DNA of 64,000 nucleotides from Pterobdella sp. o SKG-2022 (lineage: Eukaryota > Annelida > Clitellata > Hirudinida > Piscicolidae): NCBI GenBank assembly GCA_964035795.1, contig OZ038321.1:1928244-1992243 (forward strand). Direction: 5' to 3'. A program made the position numbers and the translations under genes. The notes under the pieces are model-generated. The model had not been told where the DNA came from, did no database searches, and was given only the letters and a program-made list of their open reading frames with translations. Position 1 is the first letter of the stretch; each line of letters starts with the position of its first letter. This document shows, piece after piece, positions 1 through 13,900 of this stretch.

Positions 1-182
1 GAAAGCCTGTGTGCAGAAAAAATTTAAGTTTCAAATGTATTATCATATAAGTAAACGTATATATTATATGAAATAAATATTAAAACTAACAAATAGAAGA
101 ACTTAACGTTTGAAAAAGGTTAGGTACAAAGTGTTATATGAAAAAGCATACAAATATTATAGAATACATGAAAACTACCAAA
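1..182. other. Left edge, 3' of the TBC1D gene
   Basis: AT-rich sequence beyond the in-frame stop of the last visible TBC1D exon. It could be 3' untranslated region or intron. I see no gene, repeat or RNA in it. Confidence 0.4.
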
Positions 183-3100
183 TCATAAAGGTTTAACGTC
201 GGTTCCTAGCACGGGTAGGACGGGCCGAACAAACACGAACTTGGCGAGGGTGGGATCAACATAATCAGTTGAAAGACTGTCGCCGTTAGTCTCATGACAT
301 AGCTCGTCGTGCAGAATATGGAACTCAACTTCGTATGCCTCTAGGGTCTTTGAAATGTCCAGGCGGATGACCTGGAATGGGGGGTGCGGTAAAATGGGCG
401 TGAAAGCGGTAACAAGAAGGTGGGGATAAGGGGGTGGTGTGGCGATACTTTTCCTAAAAAACCGTTTTTTTTACAATTGATGAAAAATACTATACCACAT
501 GCTTATATTCCACATAAAACACAATCTTAAAGTCCATAAAATCACTAAAAAACTTTTCAAAGTCATATTACCAACTAATATATGCAGACACCCATTATAA
601 CTAAACCTTAAACCCAAAATCCATAACCAGTCGTGACCCTTTTCTCCCCATTTACTTGGTTAACAATCTTCTCCATCTGAATGAGGGCCATCTCAGGTAG
701 GGTGTTTTTAAGAAACTCAACTATAGACTCCAAAGTGCAGCATTGCTGGATAAGTTCCTTATGGTTACCTAATAAGACTAGTGCCGCTTTTATCACTACG
801 TCTGGTCCGTATGAGAAGATCAGATCTGTGGTGGTGAGTTTGATGTTATATTTGGTGGAGAGGTGTTGGGTGGAGGGTTTTTGGGTGGAGAGGTGTTGGG
901 TGGAAGAGTGTTGAGTAAAGAAAGAACTTTTTGAGAATGTAATGAGAATAGAAGCATGTATACTGTAATAATGTATTTTTGAATAATAAAAGCCCATCAT
1001 ATGTACTAATCCTGAAATTTAGCAATACAACCAAACGAGCCAATTAATCTTCCAACCAAACCACTTACCCCCTTTTCAAACAATCAGCTAACTCAAAAAC
1101 CCATCCAATCCACCAGCTAACACACTCTAGCTCTCAGCACCATTAACCCATCCCTTCTAACCACTCCCTCCCCCAACCAACCAAAGACACGGGCGACGAA
1201 TCCGATAGGAAATTGGGATGCGAAAAGAGTAAGAAACCAAGGAGCTGCGTAAAGGGTAGGTGCAATCTGATGTTTTTCTAGGTGCTCAAACAGATCTCTA
1301 TATTTGTCGTGCAGTAGGCGGGTCAGTTGATACAGGCGGACCTGTAAGTTGGAGGGAATTGGGTGGATGGGTTGGTTGTGGGAAGGAAGATTGGGATTTC
1401 ATATGATCGTATTGGAACGATGACTTGAAAAATGATATTAGAGTGGAGATTGAAATAGTTGTAATGTAGAAAAAATTTTGAATGGTTTAAACATTAAAAA
1501 TACAAAGATTTTCGATACTCACTAAGGATTATCTACAGGTGATATTCGTACTTACATCATAATTATGATAATTATTTTTATCATCTCCATCATTATCATT
1601 ACCACCCCCACCACCACCCACCACTATCATCAACCTCACCACTACCACCATCGCCATCAGAATCACCATCACCATCACCATCACCACCACCACCACCACC
1701 ACCACCACCACCACCACTATTGTTCGATAAGTTCCTTATGGTTCCTTCTCTTTCTCCCACCATCACTATTTTCCCCCGCATCATCCTCATCATCACCACC
1801 ACCCTCACCCTACTACTACCTCCATCACCACCTTTCTTTACCCTCCACCTCCCATCACCAGCACACCTGCAGAGACACCATATCTGTCTTATACTGCCTC
1901 CTGAAGCTCAGTGAATACATGATGTGTTTGAGGAGCAAAAAGGCATCTTCTTCGTGTACCTGGTCATGATAACAAGAATAATAATAATGAGAATAATAAT
2001 AATAATGAACAATAAAAACAGAAAAGAATAATGATATTGTTTGTTAATAATGCTACTAACTTCCTTGGCTCTATATCAGCACCTTTACCCTCCCACAGCC
2101 CTCATTACACTTACATGCATAAGCAAGATACCAGTGACGAAACTGAGTCCTTGACAATACCCAACCTCGGTATCGAGAACCGAGTAAGCCTTGAGAATGT
2201 TGAAGAGTGAGGCCTGTCCTGGGCCCGAGGCCCGTGAGAACAATGGGTGGGTGGGGAAGGTGCGGCCTGCGTTGAGAGAAGTGGTGATGATGATGGTGGT
2301 GGTAGGGTGGTTTTGATGTTTTTTGTTATAATGATAATCAGTTTTAAAACCCTAAAAAAACTTCATCAAGCCGCCAACCATCAAAGCATTCACAACTCCA
2401 CCATAACAACCCAAAAACACTACCCACCATAACACCTCACCCTCTCACATACAACCAACACACCTCTGCGGCACGAAAACAAATACCCCCCGTTACCTCC
2501 CACCAAATCACCCACCCAGATCAATAAGAATAGCATGTTGATGAGAAGTAAGTTGTTTCTTGAGAACTGCATAATCGATGGATTGGCACGGTTCCTCAGC
2601 CTGGATGCTTTTAAACTGCTGTTGTCTGGCCAACAACCTCCACACTCTCCCTCTCAACTCCTTCGGTACCCCTGTGTGTTGCCATGTTGTGCAGGTTTGA
2701 GAAGCTCTGTTATCACATTATGGAAGTTTGAAAAAGAACTTTTATTATTACTTATGAAAGTTGAAAATAGACTATCTACTATTGCTTTGAACATTTTATT
2801 ATGAAAAGTCAATTATTTGTTATTTTTATTTTATTTGTTTATTATTATTATTTCATTATATTTTATAAATTTTATTATCATTTATTATATTATTTATTTT
2901 ATTTATTTATCATTTTCATCTTATTTTTTATTTTTTATATTATTTATTTTTTTTATAGCGTTCAGTTAATTCTATTCTAATGTTTTATTATCTCATTTTC
3001 ATTATTTTTGCTAAACGTTATAGAATTGATCTTAAATGATGTTATCATGGCAGTTAGCAACGTTTTGAAGCTTATATACTTGGTAATATGAGTTCAACTT

Positions 3101-5653
3101 ACGAAAGACACTTTTCCTAGCTTTATATTAACACAAATACAAGCAGGGTTAGAATGGCGTCGACCCAAATACTCCTAACACCACACAACGTACAAGCTCA
3201 AAACCACCTCAACCCAAAGAATTGCAACTCCCCTCCCCCCTCACCGCACAAGCAACCTAAGCTCATAACACCACCAGCCCATCCACCCTCATACACAATA
3301 GATCACAAAACCAAATCAATCAATCAAATCATTTTTAGAGTCTGTTTTCTTTTCACCAAGGGCTGGGCTAAAATTGGAAAAAAACAAATACTTTTAACAC
3401 CACAAACAGAATCAACGCCTCACAAGCAAGTCCAGGCTCAAGACACCACCAAACCACCGACCTTCCTGCACGGATTTGAGAAGGAGGTTGTAGTCGAGTT
3501 TCATACGGGTCCATAGATGGCTTTCCAGCAACTGCCTCCATACCTTCGACACTTCCCTGAGGTCTGGCACCACTTCTGTGTAGTCCACATTGCTGCCTAC
3601 TCCATGCATGGTTTCTTTTGGAGTGTCGTTATCATTATTATTATTAAATTTACTTTCATTTAAATTATCATTATCGTCATCGTCGTCATCATCATTATCA
3701 TCGCCGTGTTTATTATATTATCGTTATTATCATCAACGTTATTATGACTTTTATCGTCATTTCCAATGTCAACACAATCATCATTATCACCATCGTCTCA
3801 CTTCACCACCACCACCACTACCACCACCAAAACCACCCAACATCATCACACCACCTTTATTTTTCTGGGCTTCAACTTTATTAATCCTTATGAGTATGAT
3901 GGTGTCTTCAATAGCTTTCTTCCACACACCTCTTGCATCGAACTGTTTATTGATGTTCTCCATTGGCGTCAAATAAGTGTCTTCTAAGTTTTTGGGAGGA
4001 TGTAAAGAAGATAGAGGTGGTGATGATGATAGTGACGATGGTGATGATGATGATGAAATTGCAACAATGTTAGAAAAGATGACTGTTAACAAAATAACAA
4101 TGCTAAAAATGTAAATAACCAAAATACATCCCCAAACCAACCCCACCAATCAATTCAAACCACCAACCGTCCAAATGGTAGTGATTGATGTTATTGAGAT
4201 GCGACATAATCACCATTTGCCACGCCCCTCTCTGTTTCGGGGAGGGGTTTGGGGACCGAAAGTTGCAAGATGACGCCATTGATAATGAGCTACTTCTCTC
4301 GGATTTTTGAAGTTTAATGTCTTTGGTTTCTAAGGAGTTTTTCTTCCGGAAATGACCTAGTTTGTCGAACCTAGATTGGTTTGTGCGATGACTGAAATTT
4401 AGTTTTATTGAGTGAATACGTAGAAAAATAAAGAAACGTCATTATTAGTAGTGGTAATAGTAATTATACTAAAACTAGTAATACTACTAGTAGTAGTAAT
4501 AGTACCATTATTAGTGATAGTAGTATTGATACTAAAATTAGTAGTACTGGTAGTAGTATTAGTAATAATATAAGAATTGTAAATGGTGAGAACTGAACCA
4601 ACATCTTGCGTATAGGACTGTTCTGAGGTATCTTCTTATCAATATTGACATACCCCTCATTCTTATCTTTATTCACACAAGACTTTATGATTCCAGATGG
4701 AGACGTACCACCTCTGTACTCTTTCAAAGGCGATAAGGCCTTTTTGTGCGCTGCAGAAGACGGGGCGGTGATAGGGAGAGTGTAGGGAACAGAGTGCCTG
4801 CGCTGTTTAACTCCTGACGTCCACTTGTCCACCTTGAGTCGACTCATGTTGTCACCGTCGATCTCACTCATGATTGGAAAACTGTTCGACTGTGGATGTG
4901 TGTGGTAGCTTAATATGTTACATCCTCATAATTGTGTGTATATATTGATAATTACTATTCAAACATTTTTGACGTCAATTTACAAAAAATTTTTATAAGA
5001 TTTTTTTTAAAAAATCAGCCATAATTTTCGATAAGTTTACCCTATCATTAGCTGAATGATAAATACAATAAAAGTTGTGTTAGTGATTCATGTATCACAA
5101 TCTGATGATCTTTGTTTTGATAAAATAAATTGAACCAAGTGTTTCTTCAATACAGACGATTAATGTATTGAAATATACTACTATAATGGTTTGGGCATAT
5201 GGAAGTCAGTTAGTTGTAAATAAATTAACTGTGAATAAGTTAGTTGTAAATAAGTCATTTAGTTGTAAACAGGTAATTTAGTTCAGTGGTCTAAAAACTC
5301 CCGAAATCAATGCCACTATAATCATACTCGTAATTGATTTGATTCTAAATAAGTGAGCAAACCGGTTAATGAATAAAAAACCATAAAATGATCATATAAA
5401 AGCCTAACTGAATAGTTGCTTTCTACAAAGACCACATCGGTGGGTGTGGTGAAGTTGCTTTCTTTGTTGGATTGCAATGAGTCATCAAGGAAAAGGGGGA
5501 TCTGCGTAAGAGGGTAGTGGTTGGAAGGGGGGAAAAGAGGATATATGAAGATAATTAGCTGTGAAAGAATGATGGGGTGAAGAAAATAACCAAAGGAAAA
5601 ATTATTTATGAATTAAAATTGATTGATAGATATAGATAGATAGAGAGATAAAC

Positions 5654-5732
<79 letters not shown>

Positions 5733-5745
5733 CAGATAGATAGAC

Positions 5746-5816
<71 letters not shown>

Positions 5817-7879
5817 GATAAATAGATAAATAGACTCACGTTCTCCTTGGCACAAGCTCCATTCAGTGACACCACTCCGCTGTCAAAACTATTTTTGAGA
5901 TTCACCTCATTCCCCAGACCGCTTAAACCACCATTATTATTTTTATTATTATTATTATTTTTATTATGCTCGTGCTTTTCTTGTAGTTTTTCACACAACC
6001 TCAGTATTTTCCACATGAGTGTTGTGTTCGTCTGCGGCAGTGTCAACACTTTGTAGCAGTTCTGCGGGGTTCATGTGGTTGATTTTGTTATTTCCCTATT
6101 ATTATTATTAGTAGTAGTAGTTTTAATTGTTGTTATAATAGTATTAGTATCATTATTAATTTTAATAGTAATGAAAATGAACATCAACGTCGATATTGTG
6201 AAAAAAATTTTTAGTACATTAGCAAAAAAAAGCTAGAATTTTTGGTGAGTGTAGCCTCACCATAATACGTTAGCATAGTATTTTTATTTGAATGATAATA
6301 GCAAGAACATAAAACTAATTTTTATTATAAAAAAACCATTATAAAATCCCTCAATCCAACACGATACAACAGAGTGATCAATCCACATCATAAAGGAACA
6401 AGGTATGAAAGCAAAATCATCGCCTTAAATTGGCACCTGCTGTTCAATAAGAAATGAGGTCAGTAACCCGGGTTTTCAGCAAGATGGGTCCAAAAATCAG
6501 CTTTCAGTAATTTGGTTCAAAATTTCGGCTTTTAAAAAAAAATAAAAAAACTGAAAGTAAACAGTTATGAGACTGAAAACACTTGAAAACGTGTAGCCTT
6601 AACATAAGGTGCCTTTAATAAATAACGGTTTTTCAAAGCATAATACTAAATGAGTCTTTTGATAATACTCAAGTAATTCAATTTTTAAAATTCTCCAACA
6701 ACCCATATCCACACACAACATCAACTCACATACACTCACAAAAAACACCCGCTTTCCCAACCAAAAAAAAACACACACACACACAAACACACACACTGTT
6801 TTTGCGTTCATCCACCATGAGGTAGGTGCAAGGGATTGAGAGATGAGCATTTTTTCTTGTGGTTATAAATGCCTTGTGGTTTGAAGTTCAGCCCGCAGTA
6901 TTGTCACTTTATGCTTACTTGTGTCTGGTGCTTCTGTCTCACGTGGTTTGCCAGACCTGCTTTACTGGCAGCTACTCTGTTGCATCTCGGAAACGTGCAG
7001 GATAAGACTTTGTCAAAACTGTTGTTATTGTTGCTATTGTTTTGATTGCTGTTGCTATTATTGTAGTTGTTGTTGCTCTTTGTTTTTCGAATTTTTGTTG
7101 TTGCTATTGTTTCGATTGTTGTTGATGCTTTTGTTTTGATTGTTGCTATGCTTGTTGCTGCTGTTGCTTTGCTTGTTGCTATTGTTGTTGTTGCTGCTGC
7201 TTTTATTGCTGTTATTGTTTTGATAAATGATGCTATTGTTTTGATTGATGTTGCTATATTTGTTGTTGTTGCTCTTTTTATTTCGATTATTGTTGTAGCC
7301 ATTGTTTTCGATTGTTGTTGTTTTATTGTTTTGATTGTTGTGGCTATTATTGTTGTTTTTGTTACTTCTGTTGTTTCGATTGTTGTTATTGTTCTTGTTG
7401 CTTTATTTGTGCTTCTGAAATCGTTTATAGCACTACGTTTTTGTCCTGCATGATTCCAATAACAATCACCAGTTTAAGGCTGAACTTTGTTGGGTTGCCA
7501 AGGCTTTTTACAGTCTAGCACCCAATTCTCTCAATCTTTTCTGTGGATATGGTGTGTGTTGCCTTTTGCACTGGTAAGTTATCAGCTGTACGCAGTGTTG
7601 TAGCTGTTTTTGCTGTATTACTTTACGTAATTGTAGCAGAGCTGTTAGCTTCGTATAATTTTTCTTAATCCGCTAGGTTTTACCTGTCAACTGCTTTTTT
7701 CAAACTGAAGAGGTTTTTTATTTTTCAAATTTTGAGCAATATTTCCAAAAAATTTGAATAACTTATGTTTTTTGGTAACAGAAACAGCGTTTTGTAGCAA
7801 ATAATTTAATCTCTAACTATCGTAATAAGCAAAAATATACGGAGCAGCTAACACAGCTTCGTGGCTTGCACACACACAC

Positions 7880-7968
<89 letters not shown>

Positions 7969-10900
7969 CCTCATGAAGAAGGACAGACTCAAAAGTGAAG
8001 TAGTGCTCAAGGTAATTGGCCTTCTCAGATAGCACTTCATGGCGGTCTTTTGCGCTCAAGCCTGCGTTCAAAATGCAGTGGTGAATGTTGTGTGTGATGT
8101 GTGAGCGCCTCAATTGCCAACATGGCCCTATATAAACGCACATTATTACTATTATTATTCTTAGCGTCATTATTATTATTATTTTTATGATTGAAAACAG
8201 TACGATAATGATTATTTTTATTGTTAGCATTATTATTTATATTATTAATATTATTATTATTATCAACTTATGTTACATTATTTAAACACTATTTTATCTC
8301 CATATAGTACAAATTTTTAATCGTTCAATGAGTGGTCTAGAATCTTTTGAGATGAACGCCACTTTATTTAAACTCATAGTTTTAATGTAGATATATTCAT
8401 TTAAATTTATATAGCGCGCTTTTTACATGTATTGAACATGCATCAGAGGCGCTTAGAGATTGTAATATAGTTTATGAAGAGACATAATGCATGCAGATGA
8501 GACGAGTGATGGTTCAAATGTTTCATAAGGAATGTTGAAAACCTTCATCTAATAAATTATACTGCTGTACATGTCCCAGTAACTGGGGTTGGCAACAGTC
8601 GACCTAGATTATTGATATTATCATAGAGTAATTTATATAATAAGCCATTTATGTGGAGCAAATTTTTACAGACTGCCAGTAGAGCTGTGAATAATTTTAA
8701 ATGCAGGTTATAACATTGGTTCTGATAATGATGTTTTGAAAGACAAATTTCAGAAACTTAACGAAAACAACATCAAAATAATAAAAGGAATAATAATAAT
8801 AATAACAACCATTATTATTTTTTGATATTAGGATTATCATTATTTTTATTGTGTCTGTTATTGAACCCTAATATTCTTGTGTGGTGAAGGCCATACGATG
8901 AGAGGGTCGGCATAATAATAATAATGAATAATAATAGAAACAAGAAAAAGAATAATAATAATGGAAATAATAACAATAATAATAATGATAATAAAAACAA
9001 TAATAATTATAATAATAACAATAATAATTATGATAATAATAATCACAGAAGGCTACTTTGAAGCATCGCGAAAACACATCGATGGCGAATAAATTTTAAA
9101 AAATCGATAATAATATTAAACAAATATGAATCATAAAAATAATAAACTTATTATTATTATATTTTTAAAGTAATTTAACTTTCTCATCCTTTTTATTATT
9201 TATTGCTTTATTTATTATTATTGTTATTTACATTAAATTTTAACTTTTCAGAGACACCTCATGTATATTTTGTATAGCAATTAAACTTTAAAAACATCAA
9301 TTGAGAACTCATACATTTAAATTGATATTTTAAAATTGTTACTATTTGTCATATTATTATTATTATTATTGTTCAAATCTTGAAACTCAATGTGCTAAAA
9401 ATAACCCTGAAAACAACAGCAACACAGGCTCTGAAAGTTGTTTTTGTTTATGGAGCCAGCTCTCGACCAACCATTACCGACAGATTTTAGCCACGTGTTA
9501 GTATTATTTCTATTATTATTATTATTATTGCTTTTATCAATATTTTCATTTCCATTATTGTTAATATTATCATTTTAGTATTATCATTATCATTGTCATT
9601 ATTATTATTATTATTGTCATTATTACATTTTTTTAGCAAAAATTCTTTCGCTATGTTGAAACATTGAATTTTCCACCGGCCAATTAATTGTTTCTAAGCA
9701 TCAAAGACTTTTCGACTATGAGAGCTTTTTTGAAGGAGCTTAAACACCAATTTGCATAAAAAATACTTGAAAATTTCACTATGTAGGAGTTGAAAAAAGA
9801 TTTTAAAGTTTTATAATAATAATAATAAAAATAAAAATAATAATTTTTTTTTGTTTCTGTCCATTATTAATGGTGTTGAATACTGTGATATCAATATTAT
9901 ATATTTTATTATTTATTATCATGAATTTTAATAATAAGAATAACTTATTAATTTCATTATTATTATTATTATCATATTAGCTCCATGTACTAGTACTTGA
10001 ATTTTGGCTCTCTGATTATTTTTATACAATTATTTGATCATCATCATCATCATCATCATCAGCTTGATCGTTTGCACTGGCTACCTGTCTCCCAAAGATG
10101 CAAGTTTAAATTACTTTGGCTCATTGCATGCACTCTCAAGCTTGAACAACCTGCTTATCTTTTTGATCTTTTGTCAATCAGACACACACGTCAACCACTC
10201 AGATCTTTGCACTCTAGCCTCCAGCTTCATCAACCTGTTTCTTCAGGCTTGTTTACTATTCGCTCTTTTTCTCACCAGGCTCCACGTCTGTGAACTTCTC
10301 TCTTGTCTAACTTGCGCTAATCGCCTTCTCTCAAAACGCTTCACAAACTTTTGAAAACTCACCTATCATAAACTACTTCATTCATATTTTTTCAATCATT
10401 TGAACGCTTTTAAAGCAAATTTTTTTTGTAAATTGCGCGCTATAAAAATTCCAATAATATCAATAATAAAAATTTTCAGATTTTTTATTTTTACGAAGAA
10501 AAATTGAATTATAGTAACAACATCTATAATAAGAATAAAAATAACAAGAATAATAGCAATAATAATGAGAATAACAAAAAAATAATAACAATAAAAGAAA
10601 TAAGAATAACAACAACAACAACAACAATAATGAAGACATTAAGAAAAATAACAAGAATAAAAAGAATGAAAAAATAGCAATGATAACAACAAAGACAAAC
10701 CCTCAATATGCTGACAAAGCTTATTCAGTTGTTGTAGGGGACAATGGGCACACACGACCAAGCTACGGGAGGTCTTTTCCAAGTAGGTTTGGAATGCCGT
10801 CTTCATCGACAACATTAGCTCATCCACCTTTGGCGTTGTTTGTTGAAGGTGTTGGGAAGAGTAGAGGGTTGTGGAAGGGGAGTCGGTGGATGTTGAGAGA

Positions 10901-13900
10901 GAGGAGGAAAATGGTTGATTATTTTTTATTATATGGGTTCCCGTTGTAATGATGAGGGGGATAATTGTACTACCATCATCATCACCTCTTTCTCCCTAAC
11001 CATCCCTTCCAAAATTAGATACTCATTATACTAAAACTATTATCATCACCAGTCTCCCCCTATTCACCATTCCCAAACATTCATTGGGCAATCCCGATCA
11101 TCATCATCACCACCCTCACAAACTCTATACTTAAACTTTAATTGCAAGAAATTTTGTATAATGAATGAACCTGGCCACCGTCAGTATAAGGTGATTAAAC
11201 CAGATTTAAAATTTTGGTTTCTATCATTATTTATTATATTTACCACTCTCCTTCTTCTCAAACTTTTACAATCATACCATCATCATCATCAACCCCTCCT
11301 CCCCCTAAACATACAAGAGACTCAGAAAAACACTTGAAGATGTGGCAGGTGTAGGTGGGTGTGTAGGCTAGCATGCTGGTACTGGGATTCTTGACTATAA
11401 AGCCGAAGTGGTTGCAGTATATAATGCCCTGTGATGAGGTGGGTGGGTGAAGAGGTGAGTGAATGGTGACGATAAAGATGATGGTGATAGTAAGGATGAT
11501 AATGAAATGATTGATGATGATGATAAAAATGCTGGTGATGACAACGATGATGATGATGATGATGAGAATAGAGATTGTGATGATGATAAATATTATGATA
11601 CTAACAATAATGATGAAACCGAACCTGGGAACAGAAGGTGATGTTCTTAAAACTCCATTCATTAATAATCTTCTGGTAGTCACCCATCGGCACCATCACC
11701 ACGTCCTCCTGGCCAATCAGCAGTTGCATCTGAGAGTGGTGGTAATGATAGTAGTAATAATAATAATTTTTTTTCTTCATAGCAATAATAATAATATAAC
11801 TGAAACTAACAATAATAAAACAATAATAGTATCAAAAAAAGTAATTTTAACAACATTTGAAGCAGTAAAATTAAAACCATCTGTAACTTGAACACGTAAA
11901 CAGACTTGAGTGTGGGTACAAGAGGAGAGAGATGATGACGTCGATGATAACGATGAGTAAGATGATATTGATGACGATGAGTTTCGCTTCTCATGGTTCA
12001 CCTGCTTGTCGTCATCATCGTGATTCTCTGGCATCTAATTGGTTGAACTTATCATCATCATTATCATCACTATCACCATCATCATCATAATCACCACCCA
12101 TAATCCTCTTACCTACCACCACACCCACCATCATCATCATTATCACCAGCCATCCTATCCTCATCATCATCAGCCACCCCATCATCATCGTCATCACCAG
12201 CCACCCCACCATCATCATTCTCATCCCTCCATTGACTACCACCATCACCACCATTCCACCTTACCTTACTCAACTCTTCAAACTTCTCCACAGCCTCGTC
12301 GATAAAAGCAGGTGGTGCTTTTTTGCTGGTGACCAGCACCTTTCCAACGTATTTCACCTGGAAAGTGGGCCGGGGATTGGTGGGGGTGGTGGGCGAAGAT
12401 GGGTCTTCCAGAGTATTCCACAGGTGCATTGACATCATCAGACTGTGTACTGTGTAGAAGATGCGGTTGACCTGGGTGGAAAGAGGAAAAATGAATAATG
12501 GAAATAATAATATTAATGATAATAATAATAATATTAGTTAAATAACAGTAATAATTAATTATTCAGTCTGAATTGGGATTCAATGGTGAGTTATTGAAAT
12601 GTATATTTTCATGAGGGTTATATTGCTTGGAACTCTTGTGTGATGTTTCTATCCATATAATATTTGACAGTTAAATAGTTAAAATGAGTTTATAAAAAAT
12701 AAACAATTGTATACAAAAATAGCATAAGACAAACAAAAAATACATAAAAAAAACTATCATAGAATTATCAATCTAGCCTAGAACTGTCTCTTACATATTA
12801 ATTTGATTAGAACTTTTTTTGAGTTTGGTGGAATCCATTCAGAGTTTTACAATGTGATATGGGGAAAGGTTCGGGTAAAAAGAAAGTTAACAGTGGAAAT
12901 ACTAAATTTTTTATATACATATAAATAAAAAAATTGATTAATAATTGGCTAATTTAAAATTTTATTTAATTTTTGAAATTTTATTGAAGATTATTGATTG
13001 GATTAATTGACAAGACAAAGATTATATATTAACTTATTAAAATAATGTAAAGTATTAATTGAAGCATAATATATAATAAATTAAAAAAGGGATTAGTAAT
13101 CCACTCAAAAATATTACAGTATCAGTTAAATAACTACACTGATAATTCAACTCATCATAATTTTCTTCAGCCAACATACATATTGCAAATTATTTGAACA
13201 TAAAAAGTAATTTTATTATTATTATTATTATTATTATTATATTGAAATAAAAAATAGTTTTAATTGAAAAACAAATATAACCATTTACATTATTATAATG
13301 TTGATAATATATAATAAATTAAATAATGAAATTAATCAAATGAATATATAATAATTTAAATCATCAGATTTAATGAGATTCTCTTATATATCCCATACAT
13401 AAGATGTCTCTGAAAAAGTTAAAAAAATGCTTATATATAACTAATTAAATTGTTATAATTAATTGAATAATTATATTTAATAAACTAATTTATTAATATT
13501 AATTGATTGATTATATATGATGAATTAAATCATTGTAATGTAACTCTCACAGTGGCCTCGTCTTCAGCCTCGAAGACATAACAAGTGAAAGGCTTGTTGG
13601 AAGAATGTCGGTACAGATAAGAAAACTGGTTTGTGTTGTTTCGATTTTTTGAAAATCTTGTCAGGTTTTTAATTTGATGTTCAAATTCAATTTCTTTTCT
13701 GCTGTTGATATATGAGAAATCAAATTTTGGAGTGTTTGAAGTTATTTTGAATACAGTTTTGCAGGAAACTTTTGATTTCTCGATGCTCGCTGTGACACTT
13801 TCATTTTGTTCTTTGAGTTTGACACACTCCACAACCCAGGGAACCATCGATGGGGTATGTCTTCTGCTCAACTCATAATGTCCATAATACTCTAACTTGC

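Noticed and set aside
1565..1969. Frames rich in His, Val or Gly around the CAC tract
   Set aside because: Simple-repeat translation. The true coding exon here is 1959-1867 on the minus strand.
5606..6049. Long minus-strand frame of repeating YLSI residues
   Set aside because: It is a product of the GATA microsatellite. Only its start, up to the donor at 5839, is a real TBC1D exon.
7067..7453. Hydrophobic frame rich in Val, Ile and Ala that looks like a membrane protein
   Set aside because: It comes from the degenerate TTG/ATT repeat. There are no splice sites or conserved motifs.
10034..10354. A small His-rich secreted protein
   Set aside because: It is a CAT microsatellite fused by chance to the C-terminal remnant of a CR1/L2-type LINE.
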